Below, in pieces: positions 25,028-32,975 of a stretch of DNA of 64,000 nt. The stretch covers positions 278,728-342,727 of the forward strand of contig NZ_JAPEOX010000003.1 in the NCBI RefSeq assembly GCF_026340675.1, given 5' to 3'. This DNA comes from Streptomyces sp. NBC_01264 (GTDB taxonomy: Bacteria; Actinomycetota; Actinomycetes; Streptomycetales; Streptomycetaceae). The translations under genes and the position numbers were made by a program. Each line of letters opens with the position of its first letter. The first letter of the stretch is position 1. The notes under the pieces were generated by a model. That model was not told where the DNA came from, did not search any database, and was given only the letters and a program-made list of their open reading frames with translations.

Positions 25028-25975
25028 ATGCAGACATCTGGAAGACCCAGGGTAATTGTCCTCACCGGAGCCACCGGTTTCGTCGGCTCGGCCGCACTGG
25101 ACGCCCTGGCCCGCCATCCCGGAATCCTGGTACGGGCCCTCGCCCGCATCCCCAGTGCGGAGCGCGAAGGCGTGGAGTGGGTACGTGCGGACCTGGGCGA
25201 CCCCGGCTCCCTGAAAGGGACCTGCGAGGGCGCGGCCGCGCTGGTGAACCTGGCCTCGTACATCGGGCAGGACGAGGAGCGCTGCCACACGGTCAACGTC
25301 CTGGGCGGCGCGGCACTCCTCGCGGAGGCCGTGCGGGCGGGGGTGGACCGGATCGTCCACCTGTCCACGGCCGCGGTCTACGGGAACCTCCCGCACCGCG
25401 GGATCGAGGTCGACGAGGTGACCCCGGATCCGGCGTCCGCCGCGAGCCGCACCCGCCTGGCGGCGGAGGCCCCGGTGCTGGCCGCCGGCGGTACCGTCCT
25501 GCGGCCGGGTCTGGTGCTGGGCGCCGGTGACCGCTGGGTGGTCCCGGCCCTGGCCGAACTGATCGACCGGGTCCCGGCCAGCTGGGACGGCGGCCGCGCC
25601 CTGCTGTCCGTGGTCGACGTCGGCGAACTCGCCCGCCTGATCGACTCCCTGGCCACGGCCCCGGGCCCCGCCCCGCGCGGGGTCCACCACGCGAGCCACC
25701 CCGCCGCGGTGACCAGCGCCGGCCTCATGTCGGCGCTCGCCGCCGAAGGAATCCTGCCGGAGGCGCGGGAGGACTGGCCGTGGGACCGCTGCGTGGAACA
25801 ACTCCACGCGCACCCGGGCCAGGTGACGGAGCGGCAGTTCTCCCTGCTGGCCCGCGACTACTACCAGCGCGCCGACACCATCTGGCAGCTCACCGGCCTG
25901 TGCCCCACACCCACGCCCCTCTCCCTGCTCCCCTCCGCGGCCCCCTGGTACCGCGCCTTCCTGTCCCGCCCCTGA
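25028..25975 (+). CDS. NAD-dependent epimerase/dehydratase family protein
   Basis: 315 residues, extended SDR fold. IVLTGATGFVGSAALDAL at the N-terminus binds the dinucleotide, HLSTAAVYGN supplies the Ser/Tyr region, and the C-terminal half (ARDYYQRADTIWQLTGLCPTP) is typical of this group. The usual YxxxK lysine position is not obvious: after SAASRTRLAAEAPVLAAGG a clear Lys is missing, so catalysis may differ. Start fixed by the leaderless promoter signal. In receptor/afsA loci an enzyme of this kind often accompanies signal biosynthesis; that is the best guess here. Confidence 0.8.
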   Translation: MQTSGRPRVIVLTGATGFVGSAALDALARHPGILVRALARIPSAEREGVEWVRADLGDPGSLKGTCEGAAALVNLASYIGQDEERCHTVNVLGGAALLAEAVRAGVDRIVHLSTAAVYGNLPHRGIEVDEVTPDPASAASRTRLAAEAPVLAAGGTVLRPGLVLGAGDRWVVPALAELIDRVPASWDGGRALLSVVDVGELARLIDSLATAPGPAPRGVHHASHPAAVTSAGLMSALAAEGILPEAREDWPWDRCVEQLHAHPGQVTERQFSLLARDYYQRADTIWQLTGLCPTPTPLSLLPSAAPWYRAFLSRP

Positions 25976-25999
25976 AGGACGCGAGGCCGGCCACCCGGA

Positions 26000-27211
26000 T
26001 CAGCGAGCGCCCCCACCCTCACCACGAACGATCCGAAATCGACCGGTGAGGTCCGCGGGATCCCGGTCGACCACGCGGACAGGTGCCCAGACCCACTGCC
26101 AGACACCGATCCCCGGGCTCCGGGAGAACCGGATCGGCCCACGGGTGCCCTCGACCTCCACCCGCGGCCAGGCCGCGGCGATGGCCGCCCGGTCCGTGCC
26201 GTACGAACGCAGCACCTCGGCAAGGACGGTGACGCTGTCCCAGCCCTCGAACGCCACGAACGAGGGCTCCTCACCCAGCCGCTCGCGGAGCTCCTTCTCC
26301 ACCCGCTCCCCGAGCGGCCCGAGCCGCTCGGGGAGATAGCGCAGGAACGGGATCCCTGCGCCGTCCCCGCCCAGCTCCCCGGCCCATCCGGCGAACTCCG
26401 GTTGTCCGGCCGGAGCCCCGATCAGGACCTCCCCGAGCCGCCGGTCGCCCCGGACGGCCCGGACGATCGCCGCCGCCGGCTCCGGATACCCGACCAGCAG
26501 CAGAAGCGCCGTGGCCCCCTCCTCGACAAGCACGTCGCACAGTCCCTCGACCCCCTCAACCGTGCTCCCCTGCACGTCGATCTCCACGACGCTGCCCCCG
26601 TGAGCGGCGAACCGCTCCCGCAGGATGCGCGTCCCGGAAGCCCAGTAGACACTCGGCTGGATCGCCACCGCGATCCGGCTGTGGCCCGCCCCGAGCAGGG
26701 AGTCCGCGTACGTCCGCCAGCCGTGGGACTGGGCCGGAGCCAGCCGCGCGACCCACTGCGTGGGCTCCTCGGTGAGCGCGTCGAGCACCGCGGAGGAACA
26801 CAGATACGGCATCCCGACGGCATCGGCCCGGACGGCGGCGGCCCGGGCGACGACACTGTGGTACTCCCCCACCACGGCGGCCACCCCCAGACCCGCCAGC
26901 TCCTCCACGGCCGCCGCGGCCCGCTCCGGATCGGCCGCGGTGTCCCGAACCACAAGCTCCAACGCCCGCCCGCCGATCCCTCCCCCTTCGTTGACCTCGC
27001 GCACGGCCAACTCGAGCCCCGCGAGCAACTGCCGCCCGGCATCGACCCACCCCGGCGGCGTCAACGGCACAAGAGCCCCCAGCCGCACGACCGGCCCCTG
27101 GGCCGACCCCCCTGACGACGCCGACGCCGAGGCATTCACAGTGTCCCGCTCCTCTACTCCCACACCACCAGGCCCAACCCCACCCGGCAACCACTTGATC
27201 ATCCGCCCCAT
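26000..27211 (-). CDS. Branched-chain amino acid ABC-type substrate-binding protein-like (Peripla_BP_6)
   Basis: About 403 residues. GPVVRLGALVPLTPPGWVDAGRQLLAGLELAVREVNEGGGIGG and VAAVVGEYHSVVARAAA match the Leu/Ile/Val-binding protein fold. No signal peptide or lipobox is visible, so it may be cytoplasmic or a ligand-sensing relative. No permease or ATPase genes are adjacent. The start is uncertain: ATG 27211 is the most upstream Met near a GGTGGG, but a later start (about residue 20) is possible. It converges on the epimerase-like gene with a 24-bp gap. Confidence 0.75.
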   Translation of the reverse strand: MGRMIKWLPGGVGPGGVGVEERDTVNASASASSGGSAQGPVVRLGALVPLTPPGWVDAGRQLLAGLELAVREVNEGGGIGGRALELVVRDTAADPERAAAAVEELAGLGVAAVVGEYHSVVARAAAVRADAVGMPYLCSSAVLDALTEEPTQWVARLAPAQSHGWRTYADSLLGAGHSRIAVAIQPSVYWASGTRILRERFAAHGGSVVEIDVQGSTVEGVEGLCDVLVEEGATALLLLVGYPEPAAAIVRAVRGDRRLGEVLIGAPAGQPEFAGWAGELGGDGAGIPFLRYLPERLGPLGERVEKELRERLGEEPSFVAFEGWDSVTVLAEVLRSYGTDRAAIAAAWPRVEVEGTRGPIRFSRSPGIGVWQWVWAPVRVVDRDPADLTGRFRIVRGEGGGAR

Positions 27212-27650
27212 TGCACCCACCCCCACCCCCAAACACAACCGCTTACATCCCACCCCCAGCCTCAACGTGCTCGAGCGTTTCGTCGAAACCCGGGCAGCCT
27301 CCCGACACACCGCACCCCGTGGGCGTACCCGACCTGCTCGGGCACGTGTACGTCGTGACCGATCGGCTTCCAAGCACGCCCTACGCGCCGGCCCCGGGTA
27401 CGGCCACGATTTCTCGTACGAGCCAGGCAAACCCCAGCAAGATCGCTCTCACCCGGGATCTCCTGTACGCCAACTACTCGTACCCGGAAGGGCCGGAGTA
27501 GGGGCAACGGCCCCACAGGGCCCCGCGCAGACCCGTCCCGGCCCAGCCCCACCTCCCCCAAACCCACACCCCGCGGGAACCACGCCCCCGCCCCCGACGT
27601 CGTCGTACCAGCCGCACCACACCCCCAATCGGAACAGGCAGAAACGGCCC
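27212..27650. other. Intergenic region, divergent promoters
   Basis: 439 bp between divergent genes. It is rich in CCCCCACC-type tracts at its left end and ordinary in composition elsewhere. Short open frames here lack coding character, and no distinct promoter or repeat stands out. Confidence 0.5.
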
Positions 27651-28841
27651 ATGACCCAGACGAACTCGGGCCCAACCGCCGGCCCAACCCCTGACCCAAC
27701 CCCCAGCCCGACCCCCGATCCGACCCCCGACCCAACGGCCGATCCGACCCCCGAACCCGCCCACAGGGTCCCCGCCACCCCTACCCCCCGCCTCCTCTCC
27801 CGCCGGCCACCCCTCTGCCGCCGGCCACTCCTCCCCCGCCACGTCCCCTGGCCCGCGGCCCTCAGAACACCCGTCCCAGCACTCCCCGCGCCCCCCGTAC
27901 TCCCGGTACTCCCCCTACTCCTCGCCGTACTCCTGACCCGCCCCTCCCTCGTCCCCAACACCCCCGGCCACCTCGGCAGCTTCCTGGAGACGTTCCTGCC
28001 CTGGCTCGGCCTGGCCGTCCCGCTCCTCCTCGCCCTGGCCCTACGACGCCGCTCCGCCGCCACCGCCCTGGCCCTCCTGCTCCCCACCGCCGCCTGGCTG
28101 GGCCAGTTCGGGAACCTCCTTCCCCACACCCCCACGGCCGCCGCCGACACCACCACCGCCTCCCACCCCACCCTCACCGCCGTCCAGCACAACATCAGCG
28201 ACGAGAACCCGACCCCCTCCCGAACGGCCAGTGCCCTCGCCTCCCCGCACCCCACCCTCATCGCCGTCGAGGAGCTCACCCCCGCCGCCGTCACCGCCTT
28301 CACCACAACCCTCGCCGCCGGCTATCCCCACCACGCCACCCACGGCACGGTCGGCCTCTGGTCGGCGTACCCGCTTACCGACGTCCGCCCCGTGGACATC
28401 AGGCCTTCGGCCCTCGCCGGCGATCCGCACTGGAACCGCGCCCTGCGCGCCACTGCCGCCACCCCCGACGGGCCCGTCGCCGTCTACGTCGTCCACCTGC
28501 CCTCCCTGCGCCTCGGTACCTCCGGCTTCGGCTCCGCCCGCCGCGACGAGAGCGCCGTGCTCCTCGCCGCCGTCCTCGCCGCCGAACCCATCGACCGCGT
28601 CGTCCTGCTGGGGGACTTCAACGGCACCGCCGACGACCGCGGCTTGGCCCCCGTCCGCACCGCCCTGGCGGTGAAGGCGGCAACACCCGCCCCCGGCTTC
28701 GCCTTCACCTGGCCCGCGGCCTTCCCCCTGGCCCGGATCGACCAGATCCTGGTCCGCTCGGGCACCGTCACCCGCGTCCGTACGCTCCCCGCCACCTCCA
28801 GTGATCACCTGCCCCTCAGCGCCGACATCCGGTTCGATTAA
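27651..28841 (+). CDS. Membrane-anchored endonuclease/exonuclease/phosphatase family protein
   Basis: 396 residues. A Pro/Asp/Thr-rich repeat (TPDPTPSPTPDPTPDPT and similar) spans residues 10-35. Two or three hydrophobic segments follow (LPVLPLLLAVLL, LGLAVPLLLALAL, ALALLLPTAAWL), then the catalytic domain. TLTAVQHNISDENP, LIAVEELTP, VVHLPSL, VVLLGDFNGTADD and TSSDHLPLSADI are the DNase I/EEP motifs, including the metal-binding Glu, the DFN Asp/Asn and the final Asp-His pair. The domain should face outside the cell. Substrate unknown: nucleic acid, phospholipid or inositol phosphate are all possible. Confidence 0.82.
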   Translation: MTQTNSGPTAGPTPDPTPSPTPDPTPDPTADPTPEPAHRVPATPTPRLLSRRPPLCRRPLLPRHVPWPAALRTPVPALPAPPVLPVLPLLLAVLLTRPSLVPNTPGHLGSFLETFLPWLGLAVPLLLALALRRRSAATALALLLPTAAWLGQFGNLLPHTPTAAADTTTASHPTLTAVQHNISDENPTPSRTASALASPHPTLIAVEELTPAAVTAFTTTLAAGYPHHATHGTVGLWSAYPLTDVRPVDIRPSALAGDPHWNRALRATAATPDGPVAVYVVHLPSLRLGTSGFGSARRDESAVLLAAVLAAEPIDRVVLLGDFNGTADDRGLAPVRTALAVKAATPAPGFAFTWPAAFPLARIDQILVRSGTVTRVRTLPATSSDHLPLSADIRFD

Positions 28842-28850
28842 CGTACGTTC

Positions 28851-30059
28851 ATGACCGACTTCGTACTGGTGGCAGGCGCCTGGCTCGGAGCGGCGGCCTG
28901 GGACGACGTGGCTGCCGAACTCCGCACCCCTCCCCGCACCGCTCCCGGCACCCCACCCCGCGGCCCGGGCGGTGACCACGAGGTCCACGCACTGACCCTG
29001 TCCGGCCTCGCGGAGAAGCAGGGCGTCCCGGCCGGCCAGCAGACACACGTCACGGACATAGTCGACGCCATCGACGAGCTCGGCTTGCGCGATGTGGTCC
29101 TCGTGGGCCACGGCTACTCCGGCATCCCGGTCGGCCAGGCCGCCGAACGGATCGGCGGCCGCCTGAACCGGGTTGTGTTCGTCGACGCCGACCTCCCCGC
29201 CCACAACGCGCCCTTCGTCTCCCGCCGGCCGGACGGCCGGTCCGCCGCCGCCGTAGAGGCCGCCCTCGCCGCGAACGACGGCTTCTGGCCGCCCCCACAG
29301 GCCGCCGACTACGCGAACCAGGGCCTCACCGAAGAGCACATCACCCGTATCCTCGCCAACTCCACCCCTCACCCGGGCGCCACGCTCACCGAGCCGGCCG
29401 TACTGACCCACCCGCTCGCCGAGCTCCCCGCCACCTACGTCACTTGCCTGCTGGGCGGCACCGAACCCCACCCCGACGTGGCGAAGCTCCTGTCCACCGG
29501 CCCGGACTGGCAGTCGGTCACCCTGGATACGGGCCACTGGCCGATGTTCTCCGCCCCGTCCACGCTGGCCGGCGTACTCCTCGATGCCGCCGCCCAGGAC
29601 ACCCCACCGCAGGCTCCCGGCCTCCGCATCCACCCGATGGACGCCGCCTCCGAAGCCGACCTGCTCGACTGGCAGCACGTCCACAACGCGATCATCCCGA
29701 CGGACCTCCTCTCCCTGGACGACATACGCGAGCGCTCCACCCGCCACGTCCTGCACCTCGCCCACCTCGGCGACACCCTCATCGGATGTACGACAGTCCG
29801 CCCTCCCGTCGCCGGCTCCACGACCGCCACCGTGATCGCACGCGTCCTCCCTCCATACCGGGGACGGGGTTTCGGCCGAGAGCTGTACACCTACGCACTC
29901 GCCCAGGCACGGGCCCTCGGCGCCGAGGTGATCGAGACGGTGGTCCTCGCGTCCAACCCGGAGGGTCTGAGCTTCGCTCGCCGGGCGGGCTTCATCGAGT
30001 TCGACCGCTACGTCCTCCCCGGCGACACCGTGCCCTTCGTAGACCTGCGCCTCGCGTGA
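28851..30059 (+). CDS. Alpha/beta-hydrolase-like domain fused to a GNAT acetyltransferase
   Basis: 402 residues with two domains. Residues 1-245 match alpha/beta hydrolases (FVLVAGAWLGAAAWDDV at the start, LDTGHWPMFSAP with the catalytic His near residue 225). The nucleophile elbow, normally GHSYGG, reads VLVGHGYSGIP, so the serine is replaced by glycine. Residues 255-402 are a GNAT N-acetyltransferase with the acetyl-CoA loop VLPPYRGRGFGRELY and a typical FARRAGFIEFDRY end. The hydrolase half may have lost catalysis and become a binding module, or the following Ser may substitute. Followed by another GNAT gene with a 4-bp GTGA overlap. Confidence 0.82.
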   Translation: MTDFVLVAGAWLGAAAWDDVAAELRTPPRTAPGTPPRGPGGDHEVHALTLSGLAEKQGVPAGQQTHVTDIVDAIDELGLRDVVLVGHGYSGIPVGQAAERIGGRLNRVVFVDADLPAHNAPFVSRRPDGRSAAAVEAALAANDGFWPPPQAADYANQGLTEEHITRILANSTPHPGATLTEPAVLTHPLAELPATYVTCLLGGTEPHPDVAKLLSTGPDWQSVTLDTGHWPMFSAPSTLAGVLLDAAAQDTPPQAPGLRIHPMDAASEADLLDWQHVHNAIIPTDLLSLDDIRERSTRHVLHLAHLGDTLIGCTTVRPPVAGSTTATVIARVLPPYRGRGFGRELYTYALAQARALGAEVIETVVLASNPEGLSFARRAGFIEFDRYVLPGDTVPFVDLRLA

Positions 30060-30583
30060 GCGGCCACTGGGTCCGCCTCGAGCTCACGGTCCGCACCTTC
30101 CACTCCGCCCGGTTCACGCCGTACGTCGACCGGTGCCGCGCCGCGGGCTTCAGCTTCACGACCCTCGCCCGGCTCGGCGACGCCGAGGACGAACGCCGCA
30201 GCCTCTACGAGCTGAACAAGGAATGCTCGGCCGGCATCCCCGAACAAGGCGTGTTCCACTCCTACGACGCCTACACCCGCCTGCGCTTCGCAGTGCCCTC
30301 CTACGACCCGGCCGGCATCATCGTCGCCCGGGACCAGGACGGCACCTGGGTCGGCATGGCGGCGACCTCCCTCCATCTCTCCGACGGCTTCGCCTTCAAC
30401 GAAATGACCGGTGTCCGAGGCCGCGGCATCTCCCTCGCCATGAAGACCCTCGGGATCGCCTTCGCCGACGAGCACGGAGCCCCCGTCATCCGCACGATCC
30501 ACCACCCCGCGAACACCTCGGCCATCGCCATGAACCGCACCCTCGGCTACATGGACGCGAACTGGCACCAGGAGACGCCCTGA
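30056..30583 (+). CDS. GNAT-family N-acetyltransferase
   Basis: 175 residues. TGVRGRGISLAMKTLGIAFA is the acetyl-CoA-binding R/QxxGxG/A region, and TIHHPANTSAIAMNRTLGY is a typical C-terminal GNAT block. GTG 30056 overlaps the stop of the preceding fusion gene (GTGA), so the two acetyltransferases are translated together. An upstream in-frame extension exists but would run through the other gene. Substrate unknown. Confidence 0.85.
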   Translation: MSGHWVRLELTVRTFHSARFTPYVDRCRAAGFSFTTLARLGDAEDERRSLYELNKECSAGIPEQGVFHSYDAYTRLRFAVPSYDPAGIIVARDQDGTWVGMAATSLHLSDGFAFNEMTGVRGRGISLAMKTLGIAFADEHGAPVIRTIHHPANTSAIAMNRTLGYMDANWHQETP

Positions 30584-30615
30584 CCCGGCCCCTACGGGCC
30601 CTACGCCTGCGGCCC

Positions 30616-31512
30616 CTACGCCTGCGGACTCCGGCGCTTCCGCGAGACGGCGACCCCGGCCAGGCAGACCGCGCCACCGAGCAGAGTCAGCGCGGCCGGG
30701 ACCTCGTCGAGGGCGATCCAGGCGATGAGCACCACCACGGCGGGCACCGCGTACGTGGTCGCGCCCATCTTCCCCGCGGTGGTCCGTGACAGCGCGTACG
30801 ACCAGGTGGTGAAGGCGAGTGCGGTCGGGAAGAGCCCCAGGTAGAGCATGTTGAGGACGGCGCCGAGCGGAGCCCCGGGAAGCTGGTCGACGAGCTGCCC
30901 GACGAAGGGCAGGGTGACGGCCGTGCCGACGAAGCAGCCGTACGTGGTCACCTGGATCGGGCTCGCATATGCCAGCGCCGGCTTCTGCGCGACCACCCCG
31001 GCCCCGTACGTGAGCGCGGCGACCAGGCAGAGCAGGACGCCTCCCACCGACGCGGACCCGCCGTTGGAGGTGGACAGTCCGACCAGCACCGCCCCGGCGA
31101 ACGAGACCGCCATGCCCGCCAACAGCAATGGCGGGAACCCCTCCTTCAGCAGCCAGCCGCTGAGCAGGGCGATCACGATCGGGCCGATGTTGACGATCAT
31201 GGCCGCGGTGCCGGCGTCGACGAGCTGCTCGCCCCAGTTCAGCGTCACCATGTAGAGCCCGAACCAGAGCACCCCGGAGATCAGGATCCCGGGCCACGCC
31301 TGCTTCGGCGGCGGTGGCACCCGCTTGACGACCAGCACCAGCCCGAGCGCGACCGACGCGGTCAGCAGACGGCCGAACGCAAGCGCTCCGGGCCCGAAGT
31401 GCGCGGCCGCCGAGCGGATGGAAACGAACGCGGAGGCCCACAGCACGACGGTCACTCCGGCGGCCAGCAGGGCCCGCCGATCGGTCCTGACCAGATCAGA
31501 CGTCTCTTCCAT
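30616..31512 (-). CDS. EamA/DMT-superfamily transporter
   Basis: 298 residues with about ten transmembrane segments arranged as two EamA repeats. Examples are VTVVLWASAFVSIRS near the N-terminus and LGLFPTALAFTTWSYALSRTT in the second half, both characteristic. Likely exports small metabolites such as amino acids. It converges on the GNAT gene (32-bp gap) and stands alone. Confidence 0.88.
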   Translation of the reverse strand: MEETSDLVRTDRRALLAAGVTVVLWASAFVSIRSAAAHFGPGALAFGRLLTASVALGLVLVVKRVPPPPKQAWPGILISGVLWFGLYMVTLNWGEQLVDAGTAAMIVNIGPIVIALLSGWLLKEGFPPLLLAGMAVSFAGAVLVGLSTSNGGSASVGGVLLCLVAALTYGAGVVAQKPALAYASPIQVTTYGCFVGTAVTLPFVGQLVDQLPGAPLGAVLNMLYLGLFPTALAFTTWSYALSRTTAGKMGATTYAVPAVVVLIAWIALDEVPAALTLLGGAVCLAGVAVSRKRRSPQA

Positions 31513-31565
31513 GCGAGCAAGCTACCTGCCCCAGCCGAAAGGCCCCTTGCCCTTTTCCCGAGCGC

Positions 31566-32372
31566 CTACGCTCCGGCCGGAGCCAGCAGACCCCGCAGCC
31601 GCTCCGCATAGCCGCGGGGGTGCGTGGTGTTGCCGTTGTGGCCGCCCGGGAAGACCCGTATCTCCGTGTCCAGGAGGGCCGCGAGTTCCATCGCGCATCG
31701 ATGGTCGAAGACGGTGGAGGGGGTGATGGCTCCCAGCGCCGGGATGATGCGCGTCGGGGTCCGCGTGAGGGCGTCCACGTCGAGGGTGTCCTCGACGATC
31801 GCCGTGAAGTCGTGCTCGATGAAGTAGCCGAAGTTGGCAAGCCTGCGCTCGTCCAGGGGCTGCGGGGTCAAGCCCGGCTCGGCGTCGCGCCGCGTGAGGT
31901 CTATCCCGAGGACCCGCGCCATCTCCGGAAAGACTGCTCCGAGCCCGCCCGTGCGATAGATCCCCTGCAGTTCCTCCAGCTCCGCTTCGTGCCGGGCCCT
32001 CTCCCCCTCGGGCAACAGTCGCGGAGCCACCGGCTCGTGCGCGATGAGGGTGCTCACCTGCTCCGGGTGCCGAACGGCAAGGTGCAGGCCGATGACGGCC
32101 CCCAGACTGCAGCCGAGCATCAGCACCGGCTCGTCGGTGACGGCCGCCAGCAGCCGGTGTACGTCTTCGGCGTGCTCGGCGAGCGACGTGGTCCGGCCGG
32201 GCTCCTCCGGCCGGCTGCGCGACAGTCCACGACGGTCGTAAGTCAGCACGGTGAAGGAATCCGTGAGGTGCGGGACGAGATCCACAGTGCGGTCCGCGTC
32301 CCCCTCCCCGCTCTGCGCGATGAGCAGCATCGGGCCGGATCCCTGCAGTTGGTGGTGGAGTACAGCACTCAT
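31566..32372 (-). CDS. Alpha/beta hydrolase
   Basis: 268 residues. TYDRRGLSRSRPEEPG, nucleophile elbow LGCSLGAVIGL (GCSLG), and a C-terminal GGHNGNTTHP supplying the catalytic His. AAGGAG lies before ATG 32372. It is transcribed divergently from a marR-type gene, the usual arrangement for a repressor controlling its neighbour. Substrate unknown. Confidence 0.88.
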   Translation of the reverse strand: MSAVLHHQLQGSGPMLLIAQSGEGDADRTVDLVPHLTDSFTVLTYDRRGLSRSRPEEPGRTTSLAEHAEDVHRLLAAVTDEPVLMLGCSLGAVIGLHLAVRHPEQVSTLIAHEPVAPRLLPEGERARHEAELEELQGIYRTGGLGAVFPEMARVLGIDLTRRDAEPGLTPQPLDERRLANFGYFIEHDFTAIVEDTLDVDALTRTPTRIIPALGAITPSTVFDHRCAMELAALLDTEIRVFPGGHNGNTTHPRGYAERLRGLLAPAGA

Positions 32373-32442
32373 GGCAACTCCTTGCTCGCGGCTCCGGACC
32401 CCCAGTCCGTCACTCTCTGCAATCACCGTAACCCATCGAATC

Positions 32443-32480
32443 AGATACATCAATAGAGATGGATCAAAACAGATGCATCT
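32443..32480. promoter_or_regulatory. Candidate MarR operator
   Basis: Perfect 10-bp palindrome AGATGCATCT at 32471-32480 and a related AGATACATC at 32443-32451, in A/T-rich DNA between the divergent hydrolase and marR genes. Likely to bind the MarR protein; inferred. Confidence 0.45.
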
Positions 32481-32486
32481 TCTTCG

Positions 32487-32975
32487 ATGGTTCGCCGGGT
32501 TCCGATGTACCGTGCTCCCGTGGACGGAATCGAACTCTTCCTGCTCGGCCGCGCCTTGATGAAGCTCGGCGAGGAGGCCCTGCCCGAGCCCCCCGGCGGC
32601 CCCGGACAGTACGCCGGCGGCACCCGCTCCGTCGTGATCGTGGCCGGCGACATCGCCGCGCACCCCGACACCACGGTCGGCGAGACGGCCCAGCGCACGG
32701 GCCTCCCGCAGAGCCAGGTCTCCGGCGCCGTCGCCCGCCTGCGCGAGGCCGGCTCCGTACAGACCGCGCCCGACCCCGCCGACCGGCGCCGCACGCTGGT
32801 CCGCCAGGCCCCCGGAACCTCCGCGCGTGTGGCCGCCGTACGCGCCGCCGGAGCCTCCAAGGTCGAGGACGCCCTCGCCCGCGCTCTCGGTGAGGCCGAG
32901 GCCGAGCAACTCCCGGAGCTGACGCGGGCCTTGGAGGTCCTGGCCCGCCACCTGGTGCCCCGCGACACCCGCTGA
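32487..32975 (+). CDS. MarR-family transcriptional regulator
   Basis: 162 residues. TVGETAQRTGLPQSQVSGAVARLREAG is the winged helix recognition region, DPADRRRTLV the wing, and a dimerisation helix follows. It probably represses the divergent hydrolase gene. Its TGA stop (32973-32975) is exactly the left flank of an insertion sequence, so the end of the gene is intact but its downstream surroundings are not native. Confidence 0.85.
   Translation: MVRRVPMYRAPVDGIELFLLGRALMKLGEEALPEPPGGPGQYAGGTRSVVIVAGDIAAHPDTTVGETAQRTGLPQSQVSGAVARLREAGSVQTAPDPADRRRTLVRQAPGTSARVAAVRAAGASKVEDALARALGEAEAEQLPELTRALEVLARHLVPRDTR

Noticed and set aside
27211..27501. A 96-residue open frame upstream of the EEP-family gene
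   Set aside because: Pro-rich translation without ribosome site or recognisable family; codon pattern is not coding-like.
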